Shown here in pieces: positions 49,001 to 56,041 of a stretch of DNA of 64,000 bases. Both the position numbers and the translations under genes were made by a program. The DNA is taken from IMG/VR virus record IMGVR_UViG_3300023049_000543, positions 19,957 to 83,956 of that record; one strand, written 5' to 3'. This DNA is from a virus. The notes beneath the pieces are model-generated. The model was not told the origin of the DNA, did not search any database, and saw only the letters and a program-made list of their open reading frames with translations. Position 1 is the stretch's first letter. Each line of letters starts with the position of its first letter.

Positions 49001-52000
49001 CGGGAAAGCCCGACAACCTAGAAGCACAAACACCAATCGAACTGTCATACTTCCCAGACGAGAGAAAAGTTTACAGCTCTGTGGGCACCACCCCGACCCA
49101 CAATCAATTCAACGTAGTTCTGATGGTCTCAAGAAATTCGGGGGCCATTCACGGACAATTGACTACTCCGAACATCACACAGTTTGTCGATGATTTGGAA
49201 CTAGCACTAGGTTCAACATCTTCTGTTGCAGTCGTCGAATTTGGTAAAGTGCCCTCCTTATTCTCCGGAAATAGCAATACAGTTCTTGGTTTCACACCAT
49301 TAACGAACAAACCAGCGATAATCGCAGCAATTGACGGCATCGTTTACAATGCAAGCGAATCAAAGTGGGGACAAGTCCAAGGCTTAGACGCAGCCGTCAC
49401 TCTGTTCAATAGCCTTGGAACATCGCCATCACGAAAATTGTTGATCTCACTCAGCAATGGTATTGAGACACGACAAGCAAGAATCGAAAGAGGCACTAGT
49501 CCGACTAGTTGGCTTGTGAGAGCTTCACAGTTTTCATCTAATGGAACAGATGTAGTCTTATCAAATCAAAGCAATGACTTCCCTGGTATGACATTGCCAC
49601 TTGGAGTCAGCTACGGTGAACCAGACGACTATACCGATTTTCTAGACAGACTCGCAGGAGCGATCTACGCCTACAACAATGTTCCGTACGCCGATCCAAA
49701 AAATCTGCTTATTGAACTACCAGTATCATGCACTGAGGGTATTTCAGAGCCGAACGATTTGGTGATTTCGACACAAATCGGTGCCTCGACTTGGCGAACC
49801 ATTCTACCTTCTAACAGGATCATAGCTTCAACGGGCAATCCGTTCTTTTGGGGCTATGATTTTGATGAAGGCAGTGGATTCTTACGCAATATCAGAATCG
49901 ACGCACAGACCGTCTTTAACGACGCCGTCGTTGGGAACTGGAATAATCTTCCAGCTATCGACTTCAAAAGAGTAGGCATTGAATTGGAAGAAGCTGGCTG
50001 GAACACACTATGCTTGCCTCTTGGAGAGAATTTGCAAGGTGGTGGAGATGGAGGGGGATTGGACGGCGGTATTGTCACAGATGGATGTGATCTGAGCAAC
50101 ATTCAAGTCAGCTTGACTTACGATCTGTTCACAAGGAATCCAATCAACATCTATGCCTCGGCTATGAAGTACGTCGTTCGAGACTTCATCAATCCTTCTA
50201 TTAGAGCCACAATCATTGTGCCAATTGAAGGATGGAACAATCTGAACCTCTCCTATGGACAAACACCATGTTCATATTGGGTGAGCAATACGATCCCTAC
50301 TCAATATAGCCGATATCCCGCCCCGACATCTGGTAGCGTGGTAAATGTATCAGGAGTAGCGAACTTCATTTCGCCATTGTTCGGACTTGGGGGTAATCCT
50401 CAAACGACGATATCCACGGTGCCGACACACGATCAAGATAACGTAATGGGGCGGATCGTTTCTGGTGATCCAAGATGCACACTGACAAGAAGCCAAGTTG
50501 GATATCGATCGTGTGTGGTCGAGTCGATGGAACTTCTGCTATTATCGTCACTTGCTAACAATCTACTGGCTGATCCACCATTCATTGAAAGAATCTTCGA
50601 TGAAGAAATTATTTTCTTCGATCCCGGCAACTGTGATGTGTTAGACGTCGTTTTCGCAGTTGACAATTCTGGAAGCATGAACGGACCGATCAATAATGTT
50701 AAATCCAGTATCGATCAATTGATCGATTTCATCTTTAATATCAGTCCCTTAGGACGCATTGGTTTGGTGAGTTATGGTCAATCATCTAACAATGGTTTAC
50801 CAATTGTTTATCTCTCGCCCACGTCCGTAGCTACCGCGATAGAAAGAGACACCATTCGACAAGCAGTCCAATTATACCAAGCAAGTGGTGGTAGAGAACC
50901 ACACGGTTCAGCAGTAAAAACAGCCGTTGACGAACTATTGGCAGTACCATTTTCTGGTTTAACGTTCTCCGGAGCACCAGAAAATATCGAGCCACAAAAC
51001 AACTCGGGAATCAGACCGAGCATTATTAACGGCCAGCCTACTAGCAATTATGAAGCCGTTGGTGTCGTCAATGGAAACTGCACAGGAACACTAATTGCAC
51101 CAGAATATGTGTTAACAGCGGCCCACTGCATGTTCGACCAGAACAATGTTAAGATACCGCTCAGCAGTATGAGCTTTGAGGTTGGCGGAACCGTTTATAA
51201 TGTAGTCGAAGAGACAACTCATCCAAATTACGATGATGCATTCTTCGAAGTGGGATTTGACGCCTCTATATTAAAACTATCGACACCAGTGACTGGAGTA
51301 ACCCCGTATGGTCTACTAACAGTACCACCAACCGTTGGCGATACATTGACCATAGTGGGCTTCGGAGAGGGTGGCAACAGTGCATCACCTCAGCCCAACT
51401 TTGGCACAAAAAGAGTAGGACAAACGCCACTAGAAAACCTGACTTTCGTCCATTTAAAATGGAGTTATGATCCGGGCGAAGCGAACACAACTTTCGGCGA
51501 TTCGGGAGGACCATCATTTGTCGATGTCAACGGCACAGATTTAATCGCTGGAATCGTTAGCGGCGGTACCGGTAATCCTAGGGATACACCGGGTGTGTCA
51601 TCATTCAACACCAGGATAGACACGATACTACCATGGATCAATTCCGTGTTAAGCGGAGGTGGTGGTGGAGGTAGCGGACCCGTCGATCGTTCGCAAGTAG
51701 TCATATTAATCACTGATGAAGGATCGGAAGATGACGGATATAGTAGTTCCAATGAGTCGGATGCTTTCATTCGGACACAAGCACAATACGCTGGTGCTAA
51801 TGATATCCCTATTTTTAGCGTTCAAGTGGCGAACTATTCTGGAGATGGAGTAATCTTCGATTTCCATAAAATCAACGCTCAGGAAAGCTCAGGTGCGGCA
51901 GTCAAGCAGATCGATGGTTTGATTGTTGAACCGTTAATCAAATTGTTCACCAGATTCTGTCTTACAGCAGTAAGCACTTCAAACACAGAAGTAGTAACAC

Positions 52001-53073
52001 CGAACCAGTGTACGGGTCTTAACAATGGCAATATGCTGATCGATCTGGAATTCGACAGCGAAGCCTATCCGAATAGACAATCTTTTCAATACAATCTTCA
52101 AGCGATTGAGATATTGCAAACCACTGGCAATGAAGTATTCTGGCCTTATAACCCACCAGCATCTCTTCAATATGACACCAGACCAGACGGCAATTGGTTG
52201 AACTATCCAAATATCGACCGACAGGGTGTTGAGATGGGTCTGGCACGATGGGAAGGTTTCAGAATCTTCACTGACCTACCGGATGGAACTGGAGTCGTTC
52301 AGTGTACCGGAATTAATGTTCGACCAATCGAAGGCAGAGGAAACATCACAATACCAACGATCGACATTTCAGGTATTGGTCAAGTTGCCCGATGCTTTAC
52401 AGATCTGACTGCTGCGATAATTAATGAAGGTGGTAATGGAAATCCAACAATTCAGGTTATCACTCTAGATAACGCTACTGGTGGAGATTGGCAGATAGAA
52501 ATACCAGACACCACAGCTGGAACAGTAACATCTGTTTTGGGTTGGGATGCTACGGCCACAGATGTAGAAAACGCATTAAACGCTCTCCCGCCACTCACTG
52601 GCAGAGTCACAGTAACAGGAAATAATCCAATATTCACAATTACTTTCAATGCTGGGATTAGCCCAATTAGTGAATTGATTCTGATAAACAATCTTACCTG
52701 TACTGATCAAGCGATCACGATTGTACCAGATGGGCCATATTGTTATGAAGTGCCTAAGCCAGGACCGAATGACAATGTTGATCCGCCAGATGAATCATGT
52801 AATTTCTGCATCCCAACGGTGACACAAACCGTAAACCTTCATTATGAAGGCATTAGTGCTGGATGTGATACATCGACACGTAAAATAGCTTGCAGATTCA
52901 CCAAGATTCCTGGTGATTACAACTATTTCAAATTGGTCAATGGCGTTTTGCAAACGGTACCTGCAGATTATGAAGCAGTTCCCGGCGACAAGATCGTTTT
53001 GTTAAACAAATCGGTCGAACAGACCAGCGTTATTCTCAGTAAAGTCAGTCGGTCATTTACTGAGAAGATATGA
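46006..53073 (+). CDS. giant dockerin/vWA/trypsin-like mosaic protein, 2355 aa
   Basis: No signal peptide is evident. Dockerin-like Ca-binding repeats lie at ~45-125 (RYDVNNSGDVTALDAL, FYDVNGSRTVSALDAL, TNNNGVVNSGDLD). A collagen-like (Gly-Ser-Asn)n stretch follows near 476-510. A degenerate vWA-like region lies near 1040. A vWA domain starts at 1547 with MIDAS D1553-x-S1555-x-S1557. A trypsin-fold protease (~1669-1885) sits inside that vWA, with H1707, D1752 and S1833 (TAAHC, DAS, GDSGGP). The vWA then resumes with VVILITDEGS. Probably an exposed virion adhesin or fibre. The start at 46006 overlaps the previous gene; a downstream start near 46057 is possible. Confidence 0.8.
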   Translation: MKCFPCEGIAKNNKIDVVIVDPGKPLIRGNSNQARSEFPWTNPRNRYDVNNSGDVTALDALLVINALNRGIEFDPFVEPEFFYDVNGSRTVSALDALQVINYINGQDTNNNGVVNSGDLDTQRLIAKKIEGVKRQATRLRAQESNEPIRLQSSGNGAALRFELLFPFRTMGGAFRFTLQSVEWGESVWSPEIRIPNSVYHNALSDQPAAGANYSSDMADVRQQMLDAVLAIYNNTPTFDNITAANVTIQQYVNRGFCWYGIVVDCVPPAGFCGAGQEYDFTIFRTTSTSRVLAAQSAGFYAEKVFSFSGPGGSSALGSTWSTDRRLTDGTLTFQFRRPISIQQGNINSFVSMTVPWDMNFSDFAALVDQTIGPLYGGAGQGNTSVENYTGSFLFNSKIGENTLGIRVKQFPLLTVNAAALGDLLFEIDGNNAKMLVPYNNVTPAVTQLFFRECGGTGPTNVSGGCGPCNPGGGSGGSNGSNGSNGSNGSNGSNGSNGSNGSNGSNGTNGQDGGPDNTCVYDFLEVPVCNTLLDPNLTPRQRGYGAYGASHEWDLTNIGYASFTINFTFGGGQTASTQPIIVNDTTISASPFVDYNTEDVIKSGDQPPSFFALNSLILEAIFNLYNSNNAFPYISRSEIQVYNFHVPTGISPFTYIVKWGFRIKKAPFDGFESISVTTSTKTNKIFFNDTVSGSTFPGVSIERWIRFVGGSTGTFNIVATIDRQFDDVDDVLLYQNIPANITLADLKTLLNTQSFSNVGTGGQFNAGQFEVTPYTNGTMSDPVNNGSLFRIAYLFTSPLQPVINERKFVQIEAENLNDNIIHNYFNKTINLDDCGEINGVVNGKTPATFTPFQIRFEPGPNPNVPINIYSVYVKYSLRETVNTSNRTIVYMPISEYDGTSAPNCVDWGINGITGELNTDLNLAELQTTSLDVSGNEKFIFTRFNQGSGESFATQLGFEFESPWTNSPNRVIDGDTGLAMLPGMTGYKPSRIEKAELLILAGKPDNLEAQTPIELSYFPDERKVYSSVGTTPTHNQFNVVLMVSRNSGAIHGQLTTPNITQFVDDLELALGSTSSVAVVEFGKVPSLFSGNSNTVLGFTPLTNKPAIIAAIDGIVYNASESKWGQVQGLDAAVTLFNSLGTSPSRKLLISLSNGIETRQARIERGTSPTSWLVRASQFSSNGTDVVLSNQSNDFPGMTLPLGVSYGEPDDYTDFLDRLAGAIYAYNNVPYADPKNLLIELPVSCTEGISEPNDLVISTQIGASTWRTILPSNRIIASTGNPFFWGYDFDEGSGFLRNIRIDAQTVFNDAVVGNWNNLPAIDFKRVGIELEEAGWNTLCLPLGENLQGGGDGGGLDGGIVTDGCDLSNIQVSLTYDLFTRNPINIYASAMKYVVRDFINPSIRATIIVPIEGWNNLNLSYGQTPCSYWVSNTIPTQYSRYPAPTSGSVVNVSGVANFISPLFGLGGNPQTTISTVPTHDQDNVMGRIVSGDPRCTLTRSQVGYRSCVVESMELLLLSSLANNLLADPPFIERIFDEEIIFFDPGNCDVLDVVFAVDNSGSMNGPINNVKSSIDQLIDFIFNISPLGRIGLVSYGQSSNNGLPIVYLSPTSVATAIERDTIRQAVQLYQASGGREPHGSAVKTAVDELLAVPFSGLTFSGAPENIEPQNNSGIRPSIINGQPTSNYEAVGVVNGNCTGTLIAPEYVLTAAHCMFDQNNVKIPLSSMSFEVGGTVYNVVEETTHPNYDDAFFEVGFDASILKLSTPVTGVTPYGLLTVPPTVGDTLTIVGFGEGGNSASPQPNFGTKRVGQTPLENLTFVHLKWSYDPGEANTTFGDSGGPSFVDVNGTDLIAGIVSGGTGNPRDTPGVSSFNTRIDTILPWINSVLSGGGGGGSGPVDRSQVVILITDEGSEDDGYSSSNESDAFIRTQAQYAGANDIPIFSVQVANYSGDGVIFDFHKINAQESSGAAVKQIDGLIVEPLIKLFTRFCLTAVSTSNTEVVTPNQCTGLNNGNMLIDLEFDSEAYPNRQSFQYNLQAIEILQTTGNEVFWPYNPPASLQYDTRPDGNWLNYPNIDRQGVEMGLARWEGFRIFTDLPDGTGVVQCTGINVRPIEGRGNITIPTIDISGIGQVARCFTDLTAAIINEGGNGNPTIQVITLDNATGGDWQIEIPDTTAGTVTSVLGWDATATDVENALNALPPLTGRVTVTGNNPIFTITFNAGISPISELILINNLTCTDQAITIVPDGPYCYEVPKPGPNDNVDPPDESCNFCIPTVTQTVNLHYEGISAGCDTSTRKIACRFTKIPGDYNYFKLVNGVLQTVPADYEAVPGDKIVLLNKSVEQTSVILSKVSRSFTEKI
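47432..47529 (+). repeat. 18-bp tandem repeat (Gly-Ser-Asn)n in the giant protein
   Basis: Repeated units of about 18 bases (ggctctaatggatcgaac) give a run of Gly-Ser-Asn triplets, following a Gly/Ser-rich CNPGGGSGGSNG stretch. Codons differ slightly between units, and the segment would act as a flexible or collagen-like spacer. Confidence 0.85.
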
Positions 53074-53107
53074 TATCACCCCGTCCGACAAAATCGAGCT
53101 TGTTTCA

Positions 53108-53620
53108 ATGTTGGGAAAAATAGTCCTGCCAGTCGAATTTTGTAATCGCAATATCTTAAAAAGCGAAAGACTGGCAAGAATCACCACCAATATGGCTCAG
53201 CACGGGTATACTGAGATTGTCGAAAAGCTCCGTGGGCACAGAAACCCATTGTATGGTCTTTTGCGACAGTGTCAACTTGTCGGTGGGACCTATCAAAAGA
53301 TATTCTCATCGAACGAAGTGGTCTTCCACCCCGTTCATCCGTTTCTTTATTCGAAACGAGAACAATTAATAATTTTGAGACTTTTCGAAGGGGACATAAC
53401 AGAATACCCCATTAGCACGATGGTCAATGTTCCAGACCACAAAGCCCAACGACGCAAAACCGTGGGCGACAAGCAATTGTACTGGGGAGTGGCAAGCAAA
53501 TTATCAGAACTAGATGAACTCTTGTTTGGTCAAACACCCCAAGAGATATTGTTACCTGGCGATGTTGCTAACGTTTTTGGGCTTGAAGTGCTCAGTAGCC
53601 TCAAGACGCCTTTCCTGTAG
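53108..53620 (+). CDS. hypothetical protein, 170 aa
   Basis: Follows the giant protein by 34 bases on the same strand and overlaps the convergent gene at 53601 by 20 bases. Globular, with an RKTVGDKQLYWGVASKLSEL segment. No motif recognised; could be a tail or assembly partner of the giant protein. Confidence 0.55.
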   Translation: MLGKIVLPVEFCNRNILKSERLARITTNMAQHGYTEIVEKLRGHRNPLYGLLRQCQLVGGTYQKIFSSNEVVFHPVHPFLYSKREQLIILRLFEGDITEYPISTMVNVPDHKAQRRKTVGDKQLYWGVASKLSELDELLFGQTPQEILLPGDVANVFGLEVLSSLKTPFL

Positions 53621-54995
53621 CTCGCTCGAACATTCGACGAACTATTGCGGCCTCGGGGATCTTCGCTTCTTCATAACGTTGAAGAACTATTTCTGCCATC
53701 ATGGTCGGATCTTGCCCGGCCTTCTTGGCTGCTCTGGCAGCTGACATCATTTTGCGATAAATGACTGCACCAGTAGAAACAGGCTTTTGCTGTTTGGGCT
53801 CTTGATCTGGTACCGGAGCTGGCTCAGAAGGTTCGCCGTCATCTCTCATAGGATTTTCCGGTATCAATGTGGGGGGTAATTGTGTCACCTGAGGCATAGG
53901 GACTTCCCTCTGATCTGATGGGCGACCTGGATTCTGAGATATTTCGTCGAACCCATCTTGTACAGGCGGTGCACCGCTCATAGGTCGTGCGTTTCCAGAA
54001 CCCGGTGGCTTTGGTTCTGTTCTCCACCTTTCTGGTTTAGACGGTTGGGTCTTTTGGACTGGCGGCTTCTTGGTCGGCATCTTGAATTTGTCGGAACCCA
54101 ACAATTTCGAAGCTTTGGCCAGGATTTCTGCGTTGCCTGATTCTTCACGACTTTTCCAGGCTTTCATCATGAATTTGCGATCAATTCCAGCTGTTTGTAG
54201 CTTGTCGTAAGCCCTATCGGTTACGATCTGCAATAGATGGAAAATAGCAGCTTTGGCGAGGTTCTGAGATCTTTTCTTGTCATATTTCTCACCCGCCATG
54301 ATTTTGGTCAATTGGGGCGAAGCGAAGAAACTGGACATTTTGGAGACTACGTCGGTGAACATATTCTCTAGTAGAATTTCTTCGGAGATCATGTCCCGAT
54401 CGTCTTGCTTCGATTCCTTGGGCCACTCTGAAAGGCCACCGGAAGGCTTTCCCTTTGAGTCTGTTTTCTTGGTTTCTCCGGAGCCGGGCGGACCTTTTAC
54501 AGCACCACCGGAGCTACGGGAGAGCCTTTCTTGGGTTTCGAGAGCCTTAGTAAGACGTTCGTTGAGCTTGTTGAACCGTGCGGAGATCATCTTCTGCATT
54601 TTCAGAAGGTCTTCGGGGGTGGTTTTACCGCTTGATGCACGTTTTCCGAAAGTTCCTAGCATTTTCTGTAGTGCTGGGTCTTTTTGGGCCAGGGGTGTAT
54701 TGGTGTACTTCTTGATGGCGTCTAGAGCGTTGGCTCGGGGTTGACTTGCGGCTGCTTGGACGTTAGAATGGACTTTTTTGATGTCAGCCCATTTTGCTCC
54801 CGTTGCCTTTCGTACTTCCCCCCACCATTCCCGGTTGTTTACGAAATCGCTCGGAGCACCTCTGATTATACGAGTTAGGTCGCTCTTGTAAGAATCTGGT
54901 AAGAGAATGGCTGCAATCGGTGCGAATGCAGGCGGCGTCGGAAGTTCCGCAGCACTCGTGACAGCACTGAGTGCTTTGCTGAAAATGTTTGGCAT
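53601..54995 (-). CDS. hypothetical protein, 464 aa, Pro/Lys-rich
   Basis: Helical N-terminal ~100 residues, then a Lys/Gly/Ser linker, a helical middle domain (NMFTDVVSKMSSFFASPQL), and a ~110-residue Pro-rich disordered part. It ends in a helical segment (VIYRKMMSAARAAKKAGQDP). It may be an internal virion or scaffold-like protein. The antisense open frames here are not used. No family recognised. Confidence 0.55.
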   Translation of the reverse strand: MPNIFSKALSAVTSAAELPTPPAFAPIAAILLPDSYKSDLTRIIRGAPSDFVNNREWWGEVRKATGAKWADIKKVHSNVQAAASQPRANALDAIKKYTNTPLAQKDPALQKMLGTFGKRASSGKTTPEDLLKMQKMISARFNKLNERLTKALETQERLSRSSGGAVKGPPGSGETKKTDSKGKPSGGLSEWPKESKQDDRDMISEEILLENMFTDVVSKMSSFFASPQLTKIMAGEKYDKKRSQNLAKAAIFHLLQIVTDRAYDKLQTAGIDRKFMMKAWKSREESGNAEILAKASKLLGSDKFKMPTKKPPVQKTQPSKPERWRTEPKPPGSGNARPMSGAPPVQDGFDEISQNPGRPSDQREVPMPQVTQLPPTLIPENPMRDDGEPSEPAPVPDQEPKQQKPVSTGAVIYRKMMSAARAAKKAGQDPTMMAEIVLQRYEEAKIPEAAIVRRMFERATGKAS

Positions 54996-55045
54996 TGTTG
55001 ACCTCTATAATAATTACTAATGTATTTTTCTACTGGAGGTAACTC

Positions 55046-55711
55046 ATGGTTAAGAATCTTGGCGGTCGAATTGAACTGGAAATTGGTAAGAAGGTTCGAT
55101 TCCTAGATATTCATGGTTGTGTCAGCCCTGATATTTATGAATTCGACACCCCGCACACTGATTACAGAGCAAGGGCATCACTAAAGAATGGAGACTGTGT
55201 TGTTCAAACGCACTACGATCGTATTCTACCCCTTGAATCGGGAGGAAAAGCAATCGCAGTGTTGGGCGAAAAGGACATAACCATTACTTGTCCGAGTTGC
55301 CGCAAAGTCGTGACCGCCGAGTCCGGTCAAACCCATTTCACTTGTTGTTCGACATTAGAGGTATTTTTCATGTCAGACGCTGTAAACGAAGTCCAAAAGC
55401 AGGAAGAGCAAAAGTTCGACCTTGAATCACTCAAGGCTAACTACGAAGTATGGACCAAGGATGGTCAATTCAGCGAGAACATCGGCTTGACGACAGTCCA
55501 GCTGGTCCTTCTCCAAGGCGAAACTCCGCGAAAGATGAGTTTCAATCTCTACGACGGCAAATTATCCACCAGCGGCAAACAAGTCGATCTTCGCCTCGAA
55601 GAATTCAACAAGGGCGAAGTCAACGAGGGCAAGAAAAAATTCTGGTACGACGTGGATTCCACCAAGTACCAAAAAGCCCTGACGTCCAAGGGATATGAAA
55701 AGCTTGCCTAA
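55046..55711 (+). CDS. hypothetical protein with zinc cluster and possible internal start, 221 aa
   Basis: The N-terminal domain carries a CPSC...CC zinc-type cluster (residues ~90-103). The C-terminal ~110 residues (MSDAVNEVQKQEEQKFDLES onward) are acidic and separately foldable. An in-frame ATG at 55370 follows GAGGT at good spacing and would yield a 113-residue product from the same frame. The main start at 55046 has TGGAGGT upstream. Function unknown; it precedes csrA. Confidence 0.6.
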   Translation: MVKNLGGRIELEIGKKVRFLDIHGCVSPDIYEFDTPHTDYRARASLKNGDCVVQTHYDRILPLESGGKAIAVLGEKDITITCPSCRKVVTAESGQTHFTCCSTLEVFFMSDAVNEVQKQEEQKFDLESLKANYEVWTKDGQFSENIGLTTVQLVLLQGETPRKMSFNLYDGKLSTSGKQVDLRLEEFNKGEVNEGKKKFWYDVDSTKYQKALTSKGYEKLA

Positions 55712-55769
55712 GTTACCAAATCGACACAAAGATAGGACGCCCCTTTTACTACTAACGGAGTAACAGTCG

Positions 55770-55958
55770 ATGCTAGTGCTAAGTCGCAAGAAGAATGAAG
55801 AGATCATTATCGGGGAAGGTGAGAACCAAGTCCGACTAATGATCGTGGAGATAAGGGGTGACAAAGTTCGCCTCGGAATCGACGCAGATCGAAGCGTACC
55901 AGTACACCGTAAAGAAGTGTACGACGCCATCGAACGAGAGAAAAACGGCGGAAAATAA
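55770..55958 (+). CDS. csrA: CsrA-type post-transcriptional regulator
   Basis: 62 aa, standard length. MLVLSRKKNEEIIIGEG opens with the usual MLxLxRK core, and IVEIRGDKVRLGIDAD and VPVHRKEVYDAI match the conserved core and C-terminus. CsrA dimers bind GGA motifs in mRNA leaders and block or stabilise translation. Encoded by a phage it could redirect host metabolism. It is followed by an intrinsic terminator, so it is the end of a transcript. Confidence 0.92.
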   Translation: MLVLSRKKNEEIIIGEGENQVRLMIVEIRGDKVRLGIDADRSVPVHRKEVYDAIEREKNGGK

Positions 55959-55982
55959 CCGCCGAAACATTCTGTTAATCAC

Positions 55983-56018
55983 AAGCCACTCGGGTTACAT
56001 AACCCGAGTGGCTTTTTT
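55983..56018 (+). terminator. intrinsic terminator after csrA
   Basis: A perfect 14-bp stem (aagccactcgggtt / aacccgagtggctt) with a 4-base loop (55997-56000) and a run of T directly after. It separates csrA from the GDP-fucose synthase gene. Because the stem is A-rich at its 5' side it could also work weakly on the other strand. Confidence 0.92.
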
Positions 56019-56041
56019 AATATATTAACAGGAGTAGAAAA

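Noticed and set aside
53839-54744. Plus- and minus-frame shadows over the Pro/Lys-rich 464-aa gene
   Set aside because: No motifs or ribosome sites, and composition matches antisense of Pro/Ser-rich coding.
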